Shown here in pieces: positions 23,681 through 34,934 of a DNA stretch of 48,125 bases. The translations under genes and the position numbers were made by a program. Source of the stretch: an uncultured bacterium. Lineage in GTDB: Bacteria > Desulfobacterota > Binatia > HRBIN30 > CADEER01. The notes beneath the pieces were generated by a model. That model worked only from the letters and a program-made list of their open reading frames with translations, did not search any database and was not told the DNA's origin. The DNA lies in contig CADEER010000011.1 of assembly GCA_902826395.1 (NCBI GenBank), forward strand, positions 1 to 48,125, read 5' to 3'. Within the stretch, counting starts at the first letter, position 1. Each line of letters starts with the position of its first letter.

Positions 23681-24703
23681 TCAATCGAAAGTGATCAGAG
23701 TCTTGATCGCGCTTCGATCGTTGGCAGCCACCGCGTACGCGGCTGCCGCCTGCGCCAATGGGAAGCGGTGGGTCACCACCTGGTCGGCACGCACGGCACC
23801 GCTGGCAATCAGATCGAGGGCACAGGCCGTGTCGTCGGGGCCGCATGAGTAGCTGGGAATCAGGCGCAGCTCCCGAAAGTAATAGTCAAAAGTAGAGAGC
23901 ACGAGTCGTTCTTCCGGCGGCGTGCCCATGAACTGCACCACGGTGCCGCCCCGGCTGGCGCAAGCGAGTCCCTGCTCGATGGCCGAAACCGTCGCCGGTC
24001 CCACGATGACGACCTCGGCACCCTGCCCTTCCGTGGCGCTTTCGACGGCGCTGACGAGATCATCCTTGCTGGCGTCGATGACGAGATCGGCTCCCAACCC
24101 GCGCGCGTGCTCGCAGCGGCGGGCGACCAGGTCGGCGGCGATCACGCGCCGGGCTCCGTAATGCCGCGCCAAAACAACGTGTAACTGCCCCATCACTCCC
24201 AGCCCGATCACCAGGATCGACCGGTCCCGCACCTCGCCCGCACGCGCCAGCGATTTGACGACGCAAGCGAGAGGCTCGACGAGCGCGCCGTCCTCGTCGC
24301 TCACATGATCGGGCAGGCGCAGCGTGTCGGCCAGATTGGTCGCCGGCACGCGAAAGAACTCCGCCATTCCTCCCGGATCGATGTGCGATTTCTTCCACGT
24401 CGGACACTGGACATACTCCCCGCGGCGGCAGAGCGCACATTCGAAGCACGGTGCGTGATGATGGACGAAGACGCGATCGCCCGGCCGAAACGCCTCGACG
24501 CCAGCACCGACCTCCACGATCTCGCCGACAGGCTCGTGGCCGAACACCAACGGCGCCTTGCGTCGGATGTACCACGCAACGACGTCGCCGGAGCAGATCC
24601 CACAGGCCCGGGTGCGAACCAGCGCCTCGCCCGGACCGATCCGTGGACGCTCGACTTCCTCGATCCGGACGTCGAGGAAGTCGTAGAGGCGTGCCACCCT
24701 CAT
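23681..24703 (-). CDS. Zinc-binding medium-chain alcohol dehydrogenase A
   Basis: The 340-residue MDR-family enzyme has catalytic zinc ligands in CGICSGD and GHEPVGE, a structural zinc lobe with CFECALCRRGEYVQC, and the NAD(P) motif GLGVMGQL. It is closest in appearance to sorbitol, threonine and galactitol-type dehydrogenases; the substrate cannot be read from sequence. The start at 24703 (MRVARLYD) avoids overlap with the upstream dehydrogenase and leaves a 13-base gap, so the pair forms an operon. Confidence 0.87.
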   Translation of the reverse strand: MRVARLYDFLDVRIEEVERPRIGPGEALVRTRACGICSGDVVAWYIRRKAPLVFGHEPVGEIVEVGAGVEAFRPGDRVFVHHHAPCFECALCRRGEYVQCPTWKKSHIDPGGMAEFFRVPATNLADTLRLPDHVSDEDGALVEPLACVVKSLARAGEVRDRSILVIGLGVMGQLHVVLARHYGARRVIAADLVARRCEHARGLGADLVIDASKDDLVSAVESATEGQGAEVVIVGPATVSAIEQGLACASRGGTVVQFMGTPPEERLVLSTFDYYFRELRLIPSYSCGPDDTACALDLIASGAVRADQVVTHRFPLAQAAAAYAVAANDRSAIKTLITFD

Positions 24704-24716
24704 CGAGCGGCCGCCC

Positions 24717-25751
24717 TCATCGCGCTCCGGGGACGATTGCGTACTTGGGCCCGCCACCCGCCTTCAGCCTGTCGAAGGCGAGGGGCAGATCCGCGAGCGG
24801 CAACTCCCCGGCAATCAACGGCTTGCCGGACACAGCGCGGCTGGCCAGCAGCTCGAAGGCGCGTTTCACGTCACGCGGCGTGAAGTGGAACGGGCTGAAG
24901 ATCTGAACCTGATCGTAGTGCAGACGCGCCGCATCGAAGCGCACCACCGCCCCTGCGGCGCAGCCGCCGAACAGGACAACCCGGCCGCCCACCCGCGACA
25001 GGTTGGGCGCCGCTTCCCACACCGCCGGCTGACCGGTGCACTCGATGACGAGATCGGCACCGCGGCCGTCGGTGAGATCGAATACCGCCGTGCGCGCTTC
25101 GCGGACGTCGCAATCCAATACAGCGGACGCGCCGACGCGGCGCGCTTCGTCCGCCCGTCGCGGATTGCGCGCTACGACCACGACGCGCTCGCAACCGCGC
25201 GCTCGCAGGGCCAACAGGTGCAAGAGTGTGATGGCGCCGCCACCGATCAGGACGACAGTGTCGTCAGGTCGCGGTGCGACCAACGACAGGCCGTGCTCGA
25301 CGCATGCGAGCGGCTCGAGCAGGGCTGCCTCGCTATAGGCCAGGTCCTGCGGCTTGGCGTACAAATTGGCGCGGACGACGGCGCCGGGAAGCTTGATGTA
25401 CTCCGCGTAGGCGCCGTGCACCATCGTCGGCATGACTTCCGGGCAGAGATTTTCCTGGGCGCGCACGCAGTAATAGCACTTTCCGCACGGAGCGGTCGGC
25501 GCCGCCATCACGGGATCGCCTTCTCGCAAATTCGTCACGGCAGCCCCGACGCGGGCGATCTCGCCGGCGAACTCGTGACCAAAGAGCATCGGCATCTGGA
25601 ACTTGGGATGGCCGCGCAGGAACGTCTTCAAGTCCGTGCCGCAAGTGAGTGCTGCTCGGATGCGGACGACGACTCCGTCGTCGTCCGGAAGCGGAATCGG
25701 CATTTCCCGCAATTCGAGCTGTCCAGGCCGCACGAGGACGTGCGCCTTCAT
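24717..25751 (-). CDS. Zinc-binding medium-chain alcohol dehydrogenase B
   Basis: The 344-residue enzyme is a second MDR with catalytic zinc ligands in CGTDLK and GHEFAGE, a structural lobe CGKCYYCVRAQENLC and the nucleotide motif GGGAITLL. It differs enough from its neighbour to be an older paralog rather than a recent duplicate. Two such enzymes in one operon may act on successive or related polyols or alcohols. The start at 25751 (MKAHVLVR) is where homology begins. The 208 bases upstream, to the RsmD-CoaD stop, carry one short hairpin. Confidence 0.87.
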   Translation of the reverse strand: MKAHVLVRPGQLELREMPIPLPDDDGVVVRIRAALTCGTDLKTFLRGHPKFQMPMLFGHEFAGEIARVGAAVTNLREGDPVMAAPTAPCGKCYYCVRAQENLCPEVMPTMVHGAYAEYIKLPGAVVRANLYAKPQDLAYSEAALLEPLACVEHGLSLVAPRPDDTVVLIGGGAITLLHLLALRARGCERVVVVARNPRRADEARRVGASAVLDCDVREARTAVFDLTDGRGADLVIECTGQPAVWEAAPNLSRVGGRVVLFGGCAAGAVVRFDAARLHYDQVQIFSPFHFTPRDVKRAFELLASRAVSGKPLIAGELPLADLPLAFDRLKAGGGPKYAIVPGAR

Positions 25752-25934
25752 CAGCTCGGACTTTCCGGGCCGTGCCGCCTCAGCAGGAAAGACCATCTCA
25801 AGTTTCGTAAACGCGCCCCATTAGGGTGTCAATACGACTGCAACCATGGCTGCCGTCCACAATCGGCAACGCCGCCAGGGCAGGGTTGGGTCGGTTGGAC
25901 CTCGCGCAGCACAAACCCTTGGGACAGAAGCCGT

Positions 25935-25950
25935 CCCGGCTCTTGCCGGG
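25935..25950 (-). terminator. Short GC hairpin after rsmD-coaD
   Basis: CCCGGC-tctt-GCCGGG is a 6-bp perfect hairpin 9 bases beyond the RsmD-CoaD stop on the minus strand. No strong U-tract follows. It is a weak terminator candidate before the dehydrogenase pair. Confidence 0.35.
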
Positions 25951-25959
25951 GCGATCTTC

Positions 25960-27027
25960 TCAGGAGGATGCGAACTTCTTCTGGAGACGTCGCTCGACGT
26001 CGGGTGGGATCAGGCCGCTCACATCCCCGCCCAGCCGCGACACCTCTTTGATGAGACGCGAGGCGGTATACAAATAGGATTCGCTCGCGGTCATGAAGAA
26101 CGTCTCGACCCTCGGGTTCAGGTGGCGATTCATCATTGCCATCTGAAACTCGTACTCGAAGTCGGTCACGGCGCGAAGGCCGCGGATCACGGCGCAGGCG
26201 CCATTGCGCTCACAATACTCGACCAGCAAACCGTCGAAGGCATCGACGAATACGCGGTCGGCGACATCGGCGAGTGCGTCGCGGATCATCTCGACACGCT
26301 CCTCGACCGAAAACAGAGCCGTATCCTTCGACGCGTTGAACGCGACGGCGACGATGATCTGGTCGAACGAGCACAGCGCCCGTTTCACGATGTCCAGATG
26401 TCCGTTGGTGATCGGATCGAACGATCCGGCGTATACGGCCTTGCGTGTCACGGCGGCAGCAGATTCCCGGGGCGTCACGAGGGATAGAAGAGACAGGCCC
26501 GTATTCCCATAGCGCCGCCCGCGGGTCAACCGCAGGTGCCCAGCCTCGGCCACGGTCTCGTCGTGCGAATGCTCAATCGCAACGAGGCAGTCGGGAGCCA
26601 GCACGCTGCTCCCCTCGAGCGCAGCCACGATCTCACTCGCGGCCCGGACTTTGTATGGCGCGTCCGCAAGAACGACATCGAACGTGCGACCGCGCTCAGC
26701 CAGGATCCCGAGTGCCGCGGACGCGGGGCACGCCAGGATTTCGGCTGCTGGCTCGAAACCGCACGCGGTGAGGTTCGCGCGCAGAACTCGACAAACATCC
26801 CGATCGCGCTCCACGAAAGTGCACGACGCAGCGCCACGGCTCAGCGCCTCGATGCCGAGCGCGCCGCTACCGGCATACAGATCGAGAACACTTGCCCCGG
26901 TCAGCGCTACGCGGCTCTCGATCATCGAGAACATCGCTTCCTTGACGCGATCGGCAGTAGGACGAACCTTGCGCGACGCGACCGTCCTGAGGCGCCTGCC
27001 ACGCGCCACTCCCGCGATCACCCGCAT
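25960..27027 (-). CDS. RsmD-CoaD fusion: 16S rRNA methyltransferase + phosphopantetheine adenylyltransferase
   Basis: One 355-residue reading frame encodes two enzymes usually made separately. Residues 1-190 are RsmD (16S rRNA G966 N2-methyltransferase), with RVIAGVARGRRL, SAM motif VLDLYAGSGALGIEAL and catalytic-site ADAPY. Residues about 195-355 are CoaD (fourth step of coenzyme A synthesis), with YAGSFDPITNGHLDIV, RGLRAVTDFEYEFQMA and SSRLIKEVS-like TASRLIKEVSRLGG. The junction (TPRESAAAVTRKAVYAG) has no stop. An internal GTG at V194 could allow separate CoaD synthesis, but no clear ribosome site precedes it. In many bacteria the two genes are adjacent, so a fusion is plausible. Confidence 0.88.
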   Translation of the reverse strand: MRVIAGVARGRRLRTVASRKVRPTADRVKEAMFSMIESRVALTGASVLDLYAGSGALGIEALSRGAASCTFVERDRDVCRVLRANLTACGFEPAAEILACPASAALGILAERGRTFDVVLADAPYKVRAASEIVAALEGSSVLAPDCLVAIEHSHDETVAEAGHLRLTRGRRYGNTGLSLLSLVTPRESAAAVTRKAVYAGSFDPITNGHLDIVKRALCSFDQIIVAVAFNASKDTALFSVEERVEMIRDALADVADRVFVDAFDGLLVEYCERNGACAVIRGLRAVTDFEYEFQMAMMNRHLNPRVETFFMTASESYLYTASRLIKEVSRLGGDVSGLIPPDVERRLQKKFASS

Positions 27028-27199
27028 CGGCGCAAGCTATCGCCGCGCACCGCCAACTTCCAGATCTTCACCCCGGCGAGCCGCCCACAATCCCTTGGAG
27101 GCGGGGCCATCTCCACGCGTTGCTTGAGACAATTGGGCGCCACGGCTACAGATGGACGGTCACCCAACCCCAGTATCGTGCCCACGAGAGGAGTCACGC

Positions 27200-27937
27200 A
27201 TGCTCATTCGGAAGCTCTCCACCGCGCTATCATTCGCTCTGGTCCTCGCCGCGGGCTGCGCTCCGCCGGACAACTCGGAAGAGCTCGCCGAGCTCAGTCA
27301 GCAGCAGAAGCAGATTCTCGCGAAGTTGAACGACATGGAGAAAAAGCTCGAGACGGCGCAGGCTCCGGCGCCGCCGCGGCAACGCCCTACCGGCCCTGAG
27401 CCAGACAAGCAGTACGATCTACCCGTCGCCGGGTCGCCGATCATGGGTCCCGAGAACGCCCCCATCACGATCGTCGAGTTTTCCGACTACCAATGTCCGT
27501 TCTGCGCCCGCGCCGAACCGCTCATCCACGAAGCCCTGAAGGCGTACCCCGAAAAGACGCGATTCGTGTACAAGCACTTCCCGTTGGAATCGATCCATCC
27601 GCAGGCGATGCCCGCCGCACAAGCGGCAGTAGCCGCGCAGAAGCAGGGCAAGTTCTGGGAGATGCACGAGATCCTCTTCAAGAATCAGCGCGCCCTGCAG
27701 GACGACAAGCTGGTCGAGTACGCCAAGCAACTCGGGCTCGACGTGGACAAGTTTCAGGCCGACATGAAGTCGGAAGAAGTGCAGAAGCAGGTTCGCGACG
27801 ACATGCGGATGGCGCGGACGGCCGGTGTCCGCGGGACACCGACGATCTTCGTCAACGGCAAGCTCCTGCGCAACCGATCCAGCGAAGGCTTCAAGGAGAT
27901 GATCGATCCATTGGTGGCCGGCAAGGCGCAGGGCTGA
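27200..27937 (+). CDS. DsbA-family thiol:disulfide oxidoreductase lipoprotein
   Basis: The 245-residue protein has a lipoprotein signal (LVLAAGC) and a coiled-coil-like segment (SEELAELSQQQKQILAKLND), then a DsbA-like thioredoxin fold. The active site is CPFC in FSDYQCPFCARAEP, and the cis-Pro loop is GVRGTPTIFVNG. It should oxidise or isomerise disulfides, or reduce partner proteins, in the periplasm. The start at 27200 follows GAGAGGAG. It is followed by a perfect 12-bp hairpin. Confidence 0.88.
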   Translation: MLIRKLSTALSFALVLAAGCAPPDNSEELAELSQQQKQILAKLNDMEKKLETAQAPAPPRQRPTGPEPDKQYDLPVAGSPIMGPENAPITIVEFSDYQCPFCARAEPLIHEALKAYPEKTRFVYKHFPLESIHPQAMPAAQAAVAAQKQGKFWEMHEILFKNQRALQDDKLVEYAKQLGLDVDKFQADMKSEEVQKQVRDDMRMARTAGVRGTPTIFVNGKLLRNRSSEGFKEMIDPLVAGKAQG

Positions 27938-27945
27938 TCGGCAGC

Positions 27946-27978
27946 GAGCGCGACGGGAAGAGAACCCCCGTCGCGCTC
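27946..27978 (+). terminator. Perfect 12-bp hairpin after the DsbA-like gene
   Basis: The arms 27946-27957 and 27967-27978 are exact reverse complements with a 9-base loop, starting 8 bases beyond the stop. As with the hairpins at 6116 and 17761, no U-tract follows. Confidence 0.55.
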
Positions 27979-28019
27979 GTCATCGCCAGGCACCGGCATT
28001 CGTGACTCGAATCGACACC

Positions 28020-28895
28020 ATGGCGAAGCTCATTCGAAACTTCGGACTCGTCCTCGCCTTCATCGGGTCGCCCGTCCTCGCCCACCAGGGCGCCGTGCCG
28101 TTGACGTTTTGGGGCGACGATTTCCGCGTCGAGGACGCGCGCTGCCAGATCGAAGTCGGAGACGGCGCCGCCAGATGCGGCTTCGGCGCCTGGTCGATCC
28201 GGCGCGACTGCTATCTGGCGATGTTGAACGGTGCCACGTGCGACGACGACGCGGCGGACGCCGCGATCGAACAGCTGCGCTTGGACGTCTTTCGCGGCGA
28301 CATCGATCCTGCCTGCCGCGACGCGAATCTTCCGACGCTCTCTTTCTCGGACGCTCAGGATGTCCAGTTCGACGTGGTGACCTTCTGCCGCGAGCTCGAA
28401 GCCGCGAGCGTCTCCGTGGTGTTCAACCCGTTCTTCGCCGTGGGCAGCGACGGCACCAACCTGAGCGCGGTTCAGAAGCAGTGCGTCAGCGCGTTCGCCG
28501 ACATCGTCACCAAGGCTTTCCGATACGGCTTTCGCGTGCGGCGCGGCGCTCTCGACCGCATCGCCAACCGCCGCCGCTCGCCCCGCGTCAAGACCGCCGA
28601 CGTGGACGAAGCCGACGCCAAGATCGCAACTGCGAACGAATCCCTGCACGCGGCGCTGCTGGCGCAATGCAGCAGCGAGGACTTTCAAGCGCTGTACCGC
28701 ATGACGCCGATGGCAGCGATCGAGTTGGTCGCCAGCCGCTCTGCCTGCCTGGCGGTGCGCACCTATCCGGTCGTCGCCTATGAGTGCCCCGCCTTCGTGT
28801 GCGGCAACGGCATGCGCGAAACCCCCGAGCGATGCGACGACGGCAACCTCACCGCAGGCGACGGCTGCAGTCCGACCTGCCAGCTCGAATTGTAG
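28020..28895 (+). CDS. Secreted protein with one C-terminal DUF4215 cysteine-rich repeat
   Basis: The 291-residue protein has a signal peptide (NFGLVLAFIGSPVLA) and a body of about 240 residues with several cysteines and no family I recognise. The tail VCGNGMRETPERCDDGN followed by GDGCSPTC is a single DUF4215 repeat, a motif common in secreted proteins of myxobacteria and related lineages, where it often occurs in tandem. The start at 28020 is the Met that begins the signal peptide; an upstream GTG is possible. It converges on argJ. Confidence 0.72.
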   Translation: MAKLIRNFGLVLAFIGSPVLAHQGAVPLTFWGDDFRVEDARCQIEVGDGAARCGFGAWSIRRDCYLAMLNGATCDDDAADAAIEQLRLDVFRGDIDPACRDANLPTLSFSDAQDVQFDVVTFCRELEAASVSVVFNPFFAVGSDGTNLSAVQKQCVSAFADIVTKAFRYGFRVRRGALDRIANRRRSPRVKTADVDEADAKIATANESLHAALLAQCSSEDFQALYRMTPMAAIELVASRSACLAVRTYPVVAYECPAFVCGNGMRETPERCDDGNLTAGDGCSPTCQLEL

Positions 28896-28912
28896 ACGAA
28901 GCAGCCGGATCG

Positions 28913-28952
28913 AACTCCGACCGGTGTGACCTCATGTCCGGTAGTCGGAGTT
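28913..28952. terminator. Imperfect hairpin at the DUF4215/argJ convergence
   Basis: AACTCCGACCGG (28913-28924) can pair with the segment at 28938-28952, with a 3-base bulge. The argJ stop lies in the loop. It may terminate rightward transcription. It is weak because one arm lies in argJ coding sequence. Confidence 0.3.
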
Positions 28953-30140
28953 GAAGCGCACGTAGTCGACCGTCAGGTCGCTCGTCATGCGCATCGCCGA
29001 ACCGCGTCCGGCGTGCAGCTCGAGGCGGACGGTAAACTCCGGCCGCGCCGTGACGCGGCTCGCCCGCTTTTCCACCGTCCCGACGATCTCGTTGCCGCGC
29101 GCCACGACCTGAACGTCGTCGAGAAAGACATCGAGCTTCCCGGGATCAAAGCGCGCGCCGCTGTATCCCGCGGCGCACACAATGCGGCCGGCATAGGGAT
29201 CGGCGCCGTAAAAAGCCGTCTTGCAGAGCGGCGATCGGGCAATGGTATCGGCGACACGCGCCGCGTCGGCGTCGTTGCGTGCCCCGCGCACGACCACGTC
29301 AACCAGCTTCGTCGCACCTTCGCCGTCCTTGACGATCATACGCGCCAACTTGCGCATCACCGCCGCCAGGGCCGCGGCGAATGGGGCAAACGACCTGGAG
29401 GCGAGATCGATGCGGCGGTTGCCCGCCATGCCGTTGGCGAGCACCAAGAGGGTGTCGTTCGTGCTCATGTCACCGTCGACGACGATGGCGTTGAACGTCC
29501 CCGGCAGCGCCGACTCCATCGCCTTGCGCAGCGCGGCGCGCGACACATCGGCGTCGGTCAACACGTACGACAGCATCGTCGCCATGTCGGGAGCGATCAT
29601 ACCGGCGCCCTTTGCCATGCCCGCGAGCGTGATGCGCTGCCTTCCGGCGTCGAACGTCTCCACCGCGTACTTCGGGAAGGCGTCCGTGGTCATGATCCCT
29701 TCCAAGGCGCGGTGAAAGCCGTCGTCGGACAGATCGTCACAGGCTCCATCGACTCCCGCGAGCACGCGCTCGCGCGGCATCTGACAACCGATCCGTCCCG
29801 TGGACGACGGGATGATCAGGCGCTCGTCGATTCCCAACCGCCGGCCGACCCGGCGAGTCATCAACCTGGCGACCGCAACACCGTCGCGTCCGGTGTACGC
29901 GTTGGCGTTGCCGCTGTTGACCAGAATCGCCTGCACCAGCCCGTCGGCGATCCGCTTCTGCCCGAGCAGGACGGGAGCTGCCTTGACGCGATTGGTGGTG
30001 AATACACCGACCGCCGTCGCCGGCCGCTCGGATACGATGAGCGCGACGTCGCGTTTACCGCTCTGCTTCAAGCCGCACGCCACGCCGCCGAAACGGAAGC
30101 CCGGAACAACCACGCGTCGCTTGCGCACCGACACCTTCAT
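28932..30140 (-). CDS. argJ: Bifunctional ornithine/glutamate N-acetyltransferase
   Basis: The 402-residue enzyme recycles the acetyl group in arginine synthesis and may also make N-acetylglutamate. It is a self-cleaving Ntn-type hydrolase: KGAGMIAPDMATML contains the nucleophile T188, which becomes the new N-terminus of the beta chain. VNSGNANAYTG and the C-terminal VRFNSDYRT are also typical. The ATG at 30140 follows GGAGGGG; longer extensions overlap the secA tail and read as antisense. It lies 64 bases downstream of secA, an arrangement also known from Geobacter-type genomes. Confidence 0.94.
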   Translation of the reverse strand: MKVSVRKRRVVVPGFRFGGVACGLKQSGKRDVALIVSERPATAVGVFTTNRVKAAPVLLGQKRIADGLVQAILVNSGNANAYTGRDGVAVARLMTRRVGRRLGIDERLIIPSSTGRIGCQMPRERVLAGVDGACDDLSDDGFHRALEGIMTTDAFPKYAVETFDAGRQRITLAGMAKGAGMIAPDMATMLSYVLTDADVSRAALRKAMESALPGTFNAIVVDGDMSTNDTLLVLANGMAGNRRIDLASRSFAPFAAALAAVMRKLARMIVKDGEGATKLVDVVVRGARNDADAARVADTIARSPLCKTAFYGADPYAGRIVCAAGYSGARFDPGKLDVFLDDVQVVARGNEIVGTVEKRASRVTARPEFTVRLELHAGRGSAMRMTSDLTVDYVRFNSDYRT

Positions 30141-30204
30141 CACCCCTCCACCGACCGAGTCGAGCCCCGAGGGCTCAGCCGCCTGACCCGTTGCGCGAGC
30201 CGCC

Positions 30205-33981
<3,777 letters not shown>

Positions 33982-34097
33982 GAGTCTCCTGTCGCAGCCG
34001 GGAGGCGCGGAGAGCGCTGGAGTCGGTTCCCATCCGACGGCAGCAGCGCGATCCCGAAACAATCGCCAATGCTGCCCCCGCAGGACCTAAAGATCAA

Positions 34098-34139
34098 CCC
34101 GCATCCCTGAGGTTGGCGGCTCGGAAACCAGGATGCGGG
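34098..34139 (-). terminator. Inverted repeat between hpnM and secA
   Basis: CCCGCATCC (34098-34106) and GGATGCGGG (34131-34139) are perfect 9-bp arms separated by 24 bases, and part of the loop can pair further. It lies after the hpnM stop on the minus strand, 117 bases before the secA start. It could reduce read-through from hpnNM into secA. Confidence 0.4.
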
Positions 34140-34193
34140 CGGGTGCGCCCGAGTGCCCACGCTGCAGACAGCCGCGACGCCGGGAGGCGCTGG

Positions 34194-34934
34194 TCAGGGG
34201 ACCTTGGCGACGTCCTCGACGTAGACCACGGCCTCTTCGAAGCTCATCTTATCCAGCAGCGAAGCGACCTCGGCGCGGCGCAGGGCGAGCTGACTGATCG
34301 TTCCGTTGGCGTACACGTCGACGATCTTCCAAGCGCCGCCCACCTGGTGCATCCGATAGTCGATGGAAACGGGCGCTTTATCCGAGCCAACCACCTGCCC
34401 CCGCACTAGAACGGTGTCCTTGCGGGCCGGCCTCTCTTCGAGAATCTCGAACCCCCGTCCTCGCGATCCGCCGAGGCGGCGCGCGTACGTGGCGGCCGTG
34501 AACCGTGCGAACGCATCCACCCAGCGCCGGCGGTCGGCGTCGCTCAGCTTCCCACCGTGCGGGCCGAGGGACTTCAAGGCCATGAAATCAACGTCGAACG
34601 CAGCGACCACGCCGGGAGTCAGCGCGTCGCATCGCTCTTCGAACGACAACTCCGGGCCGGCGGTGACCTTCGCCAGCAGTCGATGCAACGACTCGATGAC
34701 ACAGGACGCGGACTGCGGCGCTACACCGTCGCAAGCGACTGCTGCAGCCACCGCCGTGGGCGCCGCGACTCCGGACGATTCGACCGCCGAATCCACACCG
34801 CCGGACGCCGCCGACCCAGTCGCCAGCACCATCGCAACCGCCCAGGACCACCTTCGACGAGCCGACCGCAACGATCCCGCCGATCTCCAACCGCTGAACT
34901 TCACGCCGCGTCTCGTTTCGCTCCCGCAACCCAC
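34194..34934 (-). CDS. hpnM: HpnM-like / MlaC-Ttg2D-family periplasmic lipid-binding protein
   Basis: The protein (246 residues from the GTG at 34934) has an Arg-rich N-region, a hydrophobic signal (WAVAMVLATGSAASG), an alanine-rich stretch and then an MlaC-type fold. Recognisable pieces are FMALKSLGPHGGKLSDADRR, ARFTAATYARRL and KIVDVYANGTISQLAL. In hopanoid clusters this family is called HpnM and sits beside HpnN. Two starts are plausible. GTG 34934 has AAGGGG upstream. GTG 34904 overlaps the hpnN stop as GTGA. Both imply coupling to hpnN. The protein probably shuttles hopanoids or phospholipids across the periplasm. Confidence 0.82.
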   Translation of the reverse strand: MGCGSETRRGVKFSGWRSAGSLRSARRRWSWAVAMVLATGSAASGGVDSAVESSGVAAPTAVAAAVACDGVAPQSASCVIESLHRLLAKVTAGPELSFEERCDALTPGVVAAFDVDFMALKSLGPHGGKLSDADRRRWVDAFARFTAATYARRLGGSRGRGFEILEERPARKDTVLVRGQVVGSDKAPVSIDYRMHQVGGAWKIVDVYANGTISQLALRRAEVASLLDKMSFEEAVVYVEDVAKVP

